From a virus: a DNA stretch of 44,523 bases. The stretch is taken from the IMG/VR virus record IMGVR_UViG_3300044826_000309, positions 1-44,523 of that record; one strand, given 5' to 3'. The notes below the pieces were generated by a model. That model was not told where the DNA came from and searched no databases. It saw only the letters and a program-made list of their open reading frames with translations. The position numbers and the translations under genes were made by a program. How positions within the stretch are numbered: the stretch's first letter is position 1; each line of letters starts with the position of its first letter. Shown here piece by piece: positions 36,784 through 44,523 of the stretch.

Positions 36784-37101
36784 ATGCGTTTGATGCCTTC
36801 CAGCATGGTGTTTGAACTGGCTGGAGGCTACGCTATTGTCACTCCAGCTCATCAGGGGCTGTTCATTGATTTGGTGTATAGCACTCAGCCAAACACCTTA
36901 AAAAAAACCTTCCCTTTATTTGTCCAACAAGCCCGCGCCTTGGGCTACTCCTATTTGTATTGCATTCCTAATACGCCAGCCCATGCACGGCTTTATCGGC
37001 GATTTGGGTTTGTACCTGAACAACAAAATCTGCTTAGTCTCGACCTAAGCCGTTATCCCACAAAGGTGAATCATGGGAAAGCCAAAAGTACCGACCATTA
37101 A
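36784..37101 (+). CDS. Short GNAT-like protein
   Basis: Product is 105 aa. FPLFVQQARALGYSYLYCIP then ARLYRRFGFVPEQQ is the C-terminal half of a GNAT acetyltransferase fold, but it is shorter than full GNATs (~150 aa) and the acetyl-CoA loop (RxxGxG/A) is not visible. Similar short GNAT-like genes occur among podoviral structural genes. Either a virion protein that reuses the fold or a decayed enzyme. It overlaps the next gene by 29 nt. Confidence 0.6.
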   Translation: MRLMPSSMVFELAGGYAIVTPAHQGLFIDLVYSTQPNTLKKTFPLFVQQARALGYSYLYCIPNTPAHARLYRRFGFVPEQQNLLSLDLSRYPTKVNHGKAKSTDH

Positions 37102-37795
37102 ACCCACTGCCCAAGAAATCCAGCAGTTTGAGATTAATAAGGATAAGTGGGCCAACTATCAGCAGAACGGTGTTCCCGTTCAAAACGAAATTATTCGGCG
37201 CACTTTGACGGATAAGTTAAATCCTGATGGCTCTGTTAAAACCGATGCAGGGCAGGCAATGGCCTTGGCGCAAAAGCAGTGGGAACCTTTGCTGAAGCGT
37301 CCGGTTAATCCGAACTCAGGGGCGGGGCGAACGGGGATGTTGAGCATGTTGCAAGACAAGATGGGGAGTGACATGCGGATTGAGTCGCAAACCCGTTATG
37401 GGCAGCAAACCGGATACCTTGGCGCAATGCAGGATGTGATTAATATGGGGCGGGGTTTGGAGAGTTCTAATGTGCAGAATCTGGGGAATCTGACACAACT
37501 AGCCGCACGGCAAGCCGCTAATGATGCACAAAACACGTTTAATCGGCGCTTGGAAAATCAAACGGCCTTAGGTGGGTTAGTGGGGATGGGTAGCACCTAT
37601 CTGATGAATGGGGTGAATACGGTTGCCCCTGATGGTTCTTACATCAAGGGGGCTTACGATAATGCGCTTAAAGGCTGGATGGGCAGCCTGACGGGGAATA
37701 ATGCGATTTATCAGGGCGATAAAACGTATCAGTTGAATACGATGCAGCCGACTAATCCACATAGCTACTTGAGTGCTTTACAAGGAGTGTATTAA
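37073..37795 (+). CDS. Internal virion / ejection protein 1
   Basis: Product is 240 aa, Gln/Asn/Gly-rich and mostly helical (QLAARQAANDAQNTFNRRLE), with a small hydrophobic Gly-rich stretch (ALGGLVGMGSTYLMNGV). It is the first of four consecutive overlapping genes encoding Ala/Gln-rich helical proteins, the layout of the ejection proteins of P22 and T7-like phages. Function from order and composition. Confidence 0.65.
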   Translation: MGKPKVPTIKPTAQEIQQFEINKDKWANYQQNGVPVQNEIIRRTLTDKLNPDGSVKTDAGQAMALAQKQWEPLLKRPVNPNSGAGRTGMLSMLQDKMGSDMRIESQTRYGQQTGYLGAMQDVINMGRGLESSNVQNLGNLTQLAARQAANDAQNTFNRRLENQTALGGLVGMGSTYLMNGVNTVAPDGSYIKGAYDNALKGWMGSLTGNNAIYQGDKTYQLNTMQPTNPHSYLSALQGVY

Positions 37796-38481
37796 TGGAC
37801 GGTGATGCAATCAGTTATGACACTGCACCCGCTAATGTCCTACCTGCGGATTGGGATAAGTATAAGCAGTGGCAGGCGAGCCAAGCTAAGGGGGGTAGTT
37901 TATCGCTGGATAATATCCAACAGCAGTATGCCGATATGTTGCGCTCTGACTATGACGACTGGAAGAAGCGTTTTCAGCCGTATGAACAGCAGTATCGGCA
38001 GTTGGTAGATGATCCTGATTTTCATAATCAAGCTTTAGGTTATGTCGATCAGGCGGCCAATAGTGCGTTTAACCGTGCGAATGCTTATCAGAATTTTCAG
38101 AATCGTAAGTATGGGGTGCAGTTGGATGGACTTGAAAAAGCAGCAGTGAATCGGCGCTTGGGGAATGAGAAAGCGGCACTGTTGGCGCAAGGCCGGACGA
38201 ATATGGAGCAAGCCTTAGACCAGCGCTCCTTAGGGATGCTGCAAAATCTGAATGGGCTTTATACGCAGGATCGGGCGCAAGCCTTGGGGCAAATGGGCTA
38301 TTTGTCGGGGTTGGCTGCTAATCGGAATGCACAGAATCAACAGATGAATGCAGCGGCACGGTCGCAGCAAATGCAAACCATCGGCGGTGCATTAGGAACT
38401 TTGGGGACTTATGCGCTGATGGGTCATCCGGTCACGGGTGGGATTATGGCGGGGATGAGTATTTTAGGGAGTTTATTCTAA
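37795..38481 (+). CDS. Internal virion / ejection protein 2
   Basis: TAATG junctions on both sides. Product is 228 aa: helical Gln-rich repeats (YEQQYRQLVDDPDFHNQALG, NAYQNFQNRKYGVQLDGLEK), then a hydrophobic Gly-rich C-terminus (IGGALGTLGTYALMGHPVTG). The latter can insert into the membrane, as expected of a T7 gp14-like outer-membrane ejection protein. Confidence 0.65.
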   Translation: MDGDAISYDTAPANVLPADWDKYKQWQASQAKGGSLSLDNIQQQYADMLRSDYDDWKKRFQPYEQQYRQLVDDPDFHNQALGYVDQAANSAFNRANAYQNFQNRKYGVQLDGLEKAAVNRRLGNEKAALLAQGRTNMEQALDQRSLGMLQNLNGLYTQDRAQALGQMGYLSGLAANRNAQNQQMNAAARSQQMQTIGGALGTLGTYALMGHPVTGGIMAGMSILGSLF

Positions 38482-40646
38482 TGGCAGCACTCGGATTTTT
38501 GAGCGGATTGCAAAGTGGTATGCAGTCGACGATGGGTTTGTTAGATGCCCTAGAGCAACGCCAACGGCGGGAGCAGGAGGCCAAACAACAGCAGGTTATC
38601 TTTGATAATAAGCTAGAAGAATATAATTACGATAAGAGTGTGTTGCGTCCACTCCGTGAAAATGAGGTGCGGTATCGGTTGCAGGATTTGGAAGGAAGTG
38701 TTGATTTTAATAAAAAGTATCGACCGATGCAGTTGGAGGATACTCGACTTAGCTTAGATGATAAACGCGCCTTAATTGCACACAATAAGCAGTATCGTCC
38801 CTTGCAGTTGAATGAAGCGAATTTACGGTTGGATATTCTACGGAATGATAAGAAGTGGGCGGAGGATGACCGTGGGTATACGTTAGAGGTGTTACGTCCT
38901 CAGGAGAAGCGGGTTAATGACCTGAACTATAAGGTGAGTCAGTATAACTTTGATACGACCAAGCTTGAGAATGAGCGGAAGCAGCAAGAGCAGAACCTAA
39001 CACGGGCTAATCAACTGTATACCGCCGCGTCGGGGTTAGTAGACAGTAATCCGAAAGAAGCTGAACGCCTGATGAGTGAGGCAGATAAGTTAAGTGGTGG
39101 GTTATTCACGAATGCGGCGAATGGGGTGAATTCTAGGATGTATCAGCAGGCTCAGGAGGTGATGGCTGGGCAGCGTGAGTTAGATGATCCCGATTTTTTG
39201 TCGACGAGTCGACAGTTCACGCAACCTACCTTAATTACGACGGGGCGAAGTGGTAAGTACGAGTTATCTCATTTCCAGCCTTTGCCTAATAATAAAATTG
39301 CGTATGCGCTGCAACCGACGGAGATTGGGGCTATTACCGATAGGATGATCGAGGTGGAGTCGGGTGGACGTGCCAATGCTAAAAACCCGTTGAGTAGTGC
39401 CACTGGGTTAGGGCAATTTACAGAAAGTACGTGGTTAGCGATGGTAAAAAACCATCGGCCTGATTTAGCTAAGGGTAAAACGACTGCTGATATTTTGGCA
39501 CTGCGCAATGATCCAACTATTTCACGGGCGATGACCCAACAGTATGCAGTGGATAACTCAAATTTCTTAAAAGAAAACAATGTGCCTATTAATGGCAGCA
39601 CCATTTATTTAGCGCATCACTTTGGCCCCGAAGGTGCTGTTAATCTCTGGTCGGCTGATAATGATCAGCCTGCTGTGAATATATTAGGGCAAAAGGTCAT
39701 AGCTGCTAATCCTCATTTGCGCGGTAAAACAGTAGGTGAGGTTAAGGGCTTTATTCGTGACAAGATGACTGTACCTGCCACTAAAAATCGTAGCAAAGAC
39801 CCGAATGATCCAATTGTGGCGGACTCGTTGGAGCAGGTGCAAGAAAAAATCAAGCGGGGTGTTGAGTTAGAACAGGGGATGAATCCGCGCCTTAAAGAGA
39901 TGTTATTGGCTCGGCAGTTAGCCACAGGGAGTAAGCCGGGGGCTGGCATTACGGGTAAAGATCGGTATATGGCTGTAGATGGGCGGGTCTTTGATGTGGT
40001 GAGCCAGCAGTTTGTGACGGATAAGGCGGCTGCTGAGCAAGATCGGAAGCAGTGGCAAAAGTTGGATGATACGACTTTGTATAATGAATACACCGGAGAG
40101 TCCAAAACCATTGGTTCCACTGGAAAAAGTGCCCTATCTAGCTTTACCAAAAGCTTTGGTGATGATCCTGAAACGGCTAAAGCGGCCTTAGTTGATCAGC
40201 AGTTCCCTGAGTTGGGTACTGAGGCTAAGGCCACGGTATTAAGTCAATTAAGCGAAGCACAAACGCCTGATGAGGTATTCAGCACACTCAAGCCTATTCG
40301 GATTGATCAGGATGCCAGTGCTTGGGCGAGTGATCTAACCCAAGGTATTGATCCTGAGCTGGTTAAAGGCAATCCGCAAGCGGCTGCTATTAGTCAATTA
40401 TCGGATCGGGCAAAAGCACTCGGTTTAGCAGAAGGTGATATTAAGGAGCTTGCACTGGAAGTATTACAGTTACCGGGGGTCGCTAATAATCCTCAAGCGC
40501 AGATTCAGTTGATGGCGGAAAAGCTAAAGATTGCTGAATTAGAGCGTAAAGCTGAAGAGCGTTACCAGCGTAAGCAACAAGCCGCTGCTGAGTTGCCAAA
40601 AGAATCGATGCCTGTGGGTTCACCGTTAAGCGTATTTGGAGAGTAA
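38481..40646 (+). CDS. Ejection protein with lytic transglycosylase domain
   Basis: Product is 721 aa. A helical N-terminal half is followed by a transglycosylase-like domain (about residues 285-430): IEVESGGRANAKNPLSSATG with catalytic Glu near 290, LGQFTESTWLAMV, STIYLAHHFGPEGA. It would open peptidoglycan while DNA enters, like T7 gp16. The remainder is Ala/Gln-rich helices with a C-terminal Arg/Lys/Glu helix. Part of the four-gene ejection set. Confidence 0.8.
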   Translation: MAALGFLSGLQSGMQSTMGLLDALEQRQRREQEAKQQQVIFDNKLEEYNYDKSVLRPLRENEVRYRLQDLEGSVDFNKKYRPMQLEDTRLSLDDKRALIAHNKQYRPLQLNEANLRLDILRNDKKWAEDDRGYTLEVLRPQEKRVNDLNYKVSQYNFDTTKLENERKQQEQNLTRANQLYTAASGLVDSNPKEAERLMSEADKLSGGLFTNAANGVNSRMYQQAQEVMAGQRELDDPDFLSTSRQFTQPTLITTGRSGKYELSHFQPLPNNKIAYALQPTEIGAITDRMIEVESGGRANAKNPLSSATGLGQFTESTWLAMVKNHRPDLAKGKTTADILALRNDPTISRAMTQQYAVDNSNFLKENNVPINGSTIYLAHHFGPEGAVNLWSADNDQPAVNILGQKVIAANPHLRGKTVGEVKGFIRDKMTVPATKNRSKDPNDPIVADSLEQVQEKIKRGVELEQGMNPRLKEMLLARQLATGSKPGAGITGKDRYMAVDGRVFDVVSQQFVTDKAAAEQDRKQWQKLDDTTLYNEYTGESKTIGSTGKSALSSFTKSFGDDPETAKAALVDQQFPELGTEAKATVLSQLSEAQTPDEVFSTLKPIRIDQDASAWASDLTQGIDPELVKGNPQAAAISQLSDRAKALGLAEGDIKELALEVLQLPGVANNPQAQIQLMAEKLKIAELERKAEERYQRKQQAAAELPKESMPVGSPLSVFGE

Positions 40647-40649
40647 TTC

Positions 40650-43244
40650 ATGAGTTCCTTGTTAAATCGTTGGAAGCTAAATCAGGATTTAGGGATCAAT
40701 AATGAGATCGAAAATACGGATGGGGAATTTTCTAAGGGGGTCGGTCGAGCGTGGGAGAATACTAAGGCTACTACCAAGGCTGCCATTGGTGCTATGGGGG
40801 CTGAAGATTTCTTGATAGCGGCTGATTTTAATCAGCATGCCGCGCAAAAATATGCGCCGAAGGTAGGTCGATTTACTGATATTGATAGCCTCAGTGATGC
40901 GGGGAATTGGTTGGCGGGGACTGCCGGGGAGTCAGTAGTTGACATAGGTACAATATTGGCGGGAGGAGGGATGGGGGGGGTAGCCGCACGGAGCGCTGCG
41001 AAAATGTTGGGGAGTACCGCCTTAAAAAGTGCGACCCGTGCAGGTACGATCGGTGGCTTGGTAGCGAGTAATTATCCACAGCAGTTTGGAGAGGATATTC
41101 AGGCGGTGCGGGCTGAGCATGGCGGGACATTACCTGAAGGTTCTGTGCCAACAATGGCGCTAACCGCTGTTGCCCAGACGGCACTGGATACTCTGCCGGT
41201 GATGGGGGTGCTAGGGAAGCTAGGCTTAGCAGACAAGGCGCGGGGCGATATTCTGCAAAAGACCCTTACTAGCCCGACCCGAATCCGCCAGATTGGGCGA
41301 GATTTGGGGGGTATTGCACTCAAGGAGGGGGCTACTGAAGCGGCGCAAGAGGCGATGAAGCTGGGGGCTTTGGAGTGGATTGATTCAAACAAGGATCATT
41401 TCGGGGTTGAGCAGATGAAGCAGTTGGTGGATTCATTTGCAGCCGGTGCAGTGGGTGGGGCAATCATGGGTGCTCCTGTGGCGGGATTGAATGCGCTGCA
41501 TAGTGATAAGCCGTGGTTTAGGCAGAAAGAGGCGATGAAGGCGGAGGCTATCAAACGCTTTGAGGAGTCGGGGGATGCTGAGCAGTTTGCGGTGGATAAG
41601 GAGGCTATCCGTAGCTTTACGGATGAGCAATTAGGGGCTGAGACGGTTCAAAGCCCAGTCGAGATTGCACCGCCTGCACCTGTACCTGTTACTCCTGCAA
41701 CCACGATACCAGAACAGAAGTTAGCTATTCAGCCTACTGTTAATCCAATGGAGGAAGCTGCGTCTATTCAATCGGATGCGCCTGTTGTAGTTGATCCTGT
41801 AGAAGTAGCAAAACCTAATGATTCACCGATGGGGTTTGAGCAGGGGTTTAAGGATTTAGCGGGGGCTATCAGTGATAATTTTTATAAGCAAGCCTTTGAT
41901 GCGGTTAGCACTAATCAAGCCACCTTGTCGGGAGTAAAAGACCCTGTTTTAGCAAGAGCCAAACCTTATTTTGAGGCAGGCTTGATTAATAGCCCTAATG
42001 ATTTACGGCAGTTTGAAAATCAGGGTTATCCTGAGTTACCGATGCCTAAAGCAGTTATACCTGAAGCTGCGCAAATCGCGGCGGAAAAGGTTATTCCTTT
42101 AGAAAATCTAAGTTACGAACAAAATACGAACGCACAAAAGCCGCTAGAATCGACGGAAATAGGGCAGGGAATACCTGAGCCTAGGGTGGATGATGCTGCA
42201 ATCCTAGGAGATTTGCCGATAAATAATGCTTCACCCCTATCATCGCCCTCCTCATTTACACCTACGCATGAGTTGGCGGACGGAACTCCAGTGGTTGCGC
42301 ATCCTGAAGATGCTGGTATTTGGGTAGCAAAGGATGGTAGTGAGTATGAAGGGAGTCAGGCTTATCCAGTTCAAGTGTCTAGTGATCCGTCGTTAGTTCA
42401 GCATCAAAAGCTGATTGATCAATATCAGGCAGATACAGCAAAAGTTGAGCAGTCGGCCAGTGAAGCAGCCTTATCGCCACTCAATGACTTGTCTGAGCCA
42501 AGCTTAGTACAGAAGGAGGCGGGGAATTTAACGAGTGGTAACAAAACTAAGGATGTGTCTTTGCCAGACACGGATGCAGGCATTAGAGAACGTGAAGCTT
42601 TAAAAAAACAAGAAAAGATGTTTAATGAGTATCAGTCAATCAGGGATAGCTTGATTGAAGCGGATGCTGTGGATGAGATGCGGCGGCTGAATGAGGGGTA
42701 TCGGTTGCGGCGGGGGGTGTTATGGCCGGATTATATGTCATCGCTTGATGAGTATAATGACATGCGGGGAGGCGGATTTACTGAGGCTGATCTTGTTCGT
42801 GATCGGTTTAATGTGATCATGCGCGAAGGAAGTAGAGCCGCTATTGTGGAGGCTGCGAACGATGTGGGCATTAAATTAGGAGGGAGTGCTCCTATTGATG
42901 TGACTAATGGTAATACGACGAATCAGGCCGTGAGAGGGAATCAGCCCTCGGTGCTGGGTCTGGTTGATGCAGCGTTTGAGCAGGGTAAGAAGGTGGTAGT
43001 CGTGGCGGGGGATGCGGCTTCAGCTCGTTTGTTAGCGGGTGAAGGGGTATTGGTAGTGAAGCATTTGAGTATTGCACAGAAAAAATTAGTCGGGGTGAAG
43101 CGGCTAGTGCTGGATGGGGTTTCGCCGGAGCAGGTGGCTAAGAATCAACGTCTGAAGCAGTTGAGGGGGGAAGGAATGCAGTTGGTATTGGTGAGTCAGC
43201 AGCCTGCTAGGGAAATGGAGAGTAGGCTACGGGGAATTTGTTGA
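40650..43244 (+). CDS. Largest ejection / internal virion protein with extra C-terminal domain
   Basis: Product is 864 aa with GGAGAG upstream. Residues about 85-290 are Gly/Ala-rich with hydrophobic helices (IGTILAGGGMGGVAARSAAK, FAAGAVGGAIMGAPVAGLNA), as in channel-forming ejection proteins. A Pro-rich, low-complexity linker (about 330-620) follows, then helices. The last ~95 residues (SVLGLVDAAFEQGKKVVVVA, RLVLDGVSPEQVAKNQRLKQ) look like an alternating alpha/beta Rossmann-like domain, unusual for this class. It is the last late gene before a strong terminator. Confidence 0.7.
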   Translation: MSSLLNRWKLNQDLGINNEIENTDGEFSKGVGRAWENTKATTKAAIGAMGAEDFLIAADFNQHAAQKYAPKVGRFTDIDSLSDAGNWLAGTAGESVVDIGTILAGGGMGGVAARSAAKMLGSTALKSATRAGTIGGLVASNYPQQFGEDIQAVRAEHGGTLPEGSVPTMALTAVAQTALDTLPVMGVLGKLGLADKARGDILQKTLTSPTRIRQIGRDLGGIALKEGATEAAQEAMKLGALEWIDSNKDHFGVEQMKQLVDSFAAGAVGGAIMGAPVAGLNALHSDKPWFRQKEAMKAEAIKRFEESGDAEQFAVDKEAIRSFTDEQLGAETVQSPVEIAPPAPVPVTPATTIPEQKLAIQPTVNPMEEAASIQSDAPVVVDPVEVAKPNDSPMGFEQGFKDLAGAISDNFYKQAFDAVSTNQATLSGVKDPVLARAKPYFEAGLINSPNDLRQFENQGYPELPMPKAVIPEAAQIAAEKVIPLENLSYEQNTNAQKPLESTEIGQGIPEPRVDDAAILGDLPINNASPLSSPSSFTPTHELADGTPVVAHPEDAGIWVAKDGSEYEGSQAYPVQVSSDPSLVQHQKLIDQYQADTAKVEQSASEAALSPLNDLSEPSLVQKEAGNLTSGNKTKDVSLPDTDAGIREREALKKQEKMFNEYQSIRDSLIEADAVDEMRRLNEGYRLRRGVLWPDYMSSLDEYNDMRGGGFTEADLVRDRFNVIMREGSRAAIVEAANDVGIKLGGSAPIDVTNGNTTNQAVRGNQPSVLGLVDAAFEQGKKVVVVAGDAASARLLAGEGVLVVKHLSIAQKKLVGVKRLVLDGVSPEQVAKNQRLKQLRGEGMQLVLVSQQPAREMESRLRGIC

Positions 43245-43269
43245 GGGAGTAGACCTCTTTCTAAAAATT

Positions 43270-43310
43270 AAAGCCCGACTAGGCGGTAATCTGGTCGGGC
43301 TTTTTTGTTT
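43270..43310 (+). terminator. End-of-late-operon terminator
   Basis: AAGCCCGAC pairs with GTCGGGCTT around a 14-nt loop and is followed by T6. It closes the rightward late operon. Confidence 0.9.
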
Positions 43311-43376
43311 GGGTGTCGCTGCGGTCTGAACCACCCAGCGGCGCGGTAAGAATGAAACATAAAACAGGATTCCTAC

Positions 43377-43520
43377 ATGGAAGATTTTACCCGAATAATT
43401 GTTTGTTTACTACGTGAGGTTCGACGCATGCCACTCGGTAGACTCGTTCTGATGTTTCTTTTGGTCGTCTTGTGCATTCTTGCATGGCAATCGCCACAAA
43501 TTATTGTGGCGTTGCGGTAG
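43377..43520 (+). CDS. 47-aa single-span membrane protein
   Basis: ATG 43377 has AGGA 7 nt upstream. The product is a basic amphipathic start (MEDFTRIIVCLLREVRRMPL) and a hydrophobic helix (LVLMFLLVVLCILAWQ). It lies beyond the late terminator, converging on the leftward Rha gene, so it needs readthrough or its own promoter. Small one-span proteins in phages act as holins, antiholins or inhibitors of host membrane enzymes; none is indicated specifically. Confidence 0.55.
   Translation: MEDFTRIIVCLLREVRRMPLGRLVLMFLLVVLCILAWQSPQIIVALR
43492..43511. terminator. Hairpin between convergent genes
   Basis: CGCCACAA-ATTA-TTGTGGCG is a perfect 8-bp stem with 4-nt loop, 24 nt beyond the stop of the leftward Rha gene. 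No T run on either strand, so it may be a 3'-end stabiliser or a weak, factor-assisted terminator. It also falls inside the 47-aa ORF. Confidence 0.45.
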
Positions 43521-43534
43521 TAGCTTGAGGTCGA

Positions 43535-44257
43535 TCAAGCAGGTTGGATGTCTAGCATTTTTGCTAGTTTGGTCATACCTTTAGCGGTGATGCGGACTTG
43601 AGTGACTAGTTTGTCCGTGCCGTCGCCGCGTTGAACGACTTCGATTTTGTGTTCAATCAGTCCTTGCCTAAGTTTGTCTTGGTAACCCGACCATGCGCTT
43701 GAGCCGGTGCGTTTGAATATCCATTCATGGGTGAAGAGGAAGCCAAACAGTTTTTTGGGTTGGATTTGCAGTTGTTTAGCGGCATCGGTCATGCACAAAG
43801 AGCCTTCGGCTTTAGCAAGGCGCTCAAGGGCTTGAACGTCGGGTTGCATTTCTTCGACCTTGTGTTCTAAGGCTAGGCGTTCTTGTTCGGCTTGCATCGC
43901 CATTTCGAGGAGCTGCAAGCGGCTCAAGTTGGTTGGGTCGAGTGCTTGGCAATTGATCTTGTGAGCCAGCTCATAAAAGGCTTTAACTAGGCGCTTTTTG
44001 AAGGTTCGCACGATTTCAGTGTTTTTTAAGTAAGTGAGAATGAGTGTTGCTTGCTGCTCATTAAGTAAGGCGTATTCTGTTGGGCTGCCTTTGGGGTTAA
44101 GTCGCATTTCAAATGTGACTTCTCCAAAATCTTGCAAGTCACCTAAATAGCGTCGAACTAATTGAATAACTGCCTTGTGTTCGTTATTCACGCCTTCAGC
44201 GATAGCAATCGTTGAAGTATATGCAGCGTCGTTTTTGAAAATGATCAAAACGTTCAT
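43535..44257 (-). CDS. rha: Rha-family regulator with KilAC (antirepressor) domain
   Basis: Product is 240 aa. The N-terminal ~95 residues match the Rha family (AIAEGVNNEHKAVIQLVRRY, NPKGSPTEYALLNEQQATLI, IVRTFKKRLVKAFYELAHKI). A coiled linker (LEMAMQAEQERLALEHKVEE) leads to a C-terminal KilAC/ANT domain (EGSLCMTDAAKQLQIQPKKL, AKGMTKLAKML). Such proteins counter repressors or regulate phage growth. Since the CI-like protein lacks a cleavage domain, this antirepressor may be the induction route. It overlaps 44254-44523 by 4 nt and would end the leftward operon if the genome is circular. Confidence 0.85.
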   Translation of the reverse strand: MNVLIIFKNDAAYTSTIAIAEGVNNEHKAVIQLVRRYLGDLQDFGEVTFEMRLNPKGSPTEYALLNEQQATLILTYLKNTEIVRTFKKRLVKAFYELAHKINCQALDPTNLSRLQLLEMAMQAEQERLALEHKVEEMQPDVQALERLAKAEGSLCMTDAAKQLQIQPKKLFGFLFTHEWIFKRTGSSAWSGYQDKLRQGLIEHKIEVVQRGDGTDKLVTQVRITAKGMTKLAKMLDIQPA

Positions 44258-44523
44258 TGTGCCTCCCGCTGGTAGAGTTCCAGCATGGATTCATGGTCGG
44301 CTTGGAGGCGTTTGAGAAGGTCGCAGCAGCCGAGTAGGTAACTGCTGAGAATGTCAGCGCTGTAGGTTTTGAAGTCATCACAGACGGCTACGGCGAGGAA
44401 AGCGTGTAGCTGGCTGAATCCTTGCTCCATACGGTCGGTGAGAGCGTTGAACTCGGTGGTTTGCTGAACAAGGGCGAGGGTCGGAGTGCCAGTGGTCTGC
44501 TTGGGGTGGTGATTAGCGTGCAT
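44254..44523 (-). CDS. Hypothetical protein, 89 aa
   Basis: The start codon is the last 3 bases of the window. The product is helical (LVQQTTEFNALTDRMEQGFS, ADILSSYLLGCCDLLKRLQA), with no known motif. It is translationally coupled to the Rha gene (4-nt overlap). If the two window ends are joined, its ribosome site AGAGG lies in the last codons of the PrtN-like gene, 8 nt before the ATG. Confidence 0.65.
   Translation of the reverse strand: MHANHHPKQTTGTPTLALVQQTTEFNALTDRMEQGFSQLHAFLAVAVCDDFKTYSADILSSYLLGCCDLLKRLQADHESMLELYQREAQ

Overview
The window reads as an essentially complete genome of a temperate, short-tailed (podovirus-like) phage of a Gram-negative, probably gammaproteobacterial, host. 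The evidence is a full P22/N4-type virion module (terminase pair, P22-like portal, scaffold, N4-gp56-type coat protein, adaptors, ejection proteins with a transglycosylase domain; no sheath, tape-measure or tail-tube genes), a cI/cro-type switch, lipoproteins with lipoboxes, PrtN-like and Rha-like regulators, and strong AGGAGG-type ribosome sites. The host genus cannot be fixed from sequence alone. The two window ends look contiguous: the leftward gene ending at base 1 would place an AGAGG ribosome site 8 nt before the leftward ATG at 44523. The sequence is therefore probably a circularly permuted or circular genome cut at a gene boundary. I found no integrase, transposase or partition genes and no tRNA.

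Layout. (1) 1-6846 and, across the junction, 43535-44523: a leftward accessory/early operon. It holds a PrtN-like regulator, a 38-codon partial gene duplicate, a radical-SAM-like DUF5131 protein, a nucleotide kinase, a DHH phosphoesterase, several membrane or secreted proteins and, past the junction, a Rha/KilAC regulator. It is driven by a promoter at 6074-6102 that carries the same operator-like sequence as the cro promoter. (2) 7210-8300: repressor, a probably leaderless cro-like gene, a ribbon-helix-helix-like mini-protein and a membrane protein. (3) 8323-9703: a P4-CI/P1-C4-type antisense-RNA immunity region, with complementary segments present three times. (4) 9700-13960: replication, namely an initiator gene with six internal iterons, a PP-loop protein, a split TOPRIM primase and VirE-type helicase, then an intergenic array of ten TGTTCCA sites around a Z-DNA-prone tract. 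(5) 13957-15750: two small genes, one Q-like, then a type I-E CRISPR-like repeat-spacer-repeat and a separately promoted three-gene operon ending in a winged-helix gene. (6) 15752-43310: a late operon that starts with a promoter followed at once by two terminators (like lambda pR'-tR') and runs through lysis, fibre, packaging, capsid, tail and ejection genes, with several more internal terminators.

How the parts fit. Repressor sites sit on both early promoters. The leader RNA adds a second immunity layer over the gene at 9210. The Q-like protein would carry polymerase through the late terminators. Many virion proteins are unusually cysteine-rich. The most notable candidates are the mini-CRISPR plus adjacent small operon (possible anti-CRISPR locus), the C4-type RNA region, and the TGTTCCA array as a possible second origin or control site.
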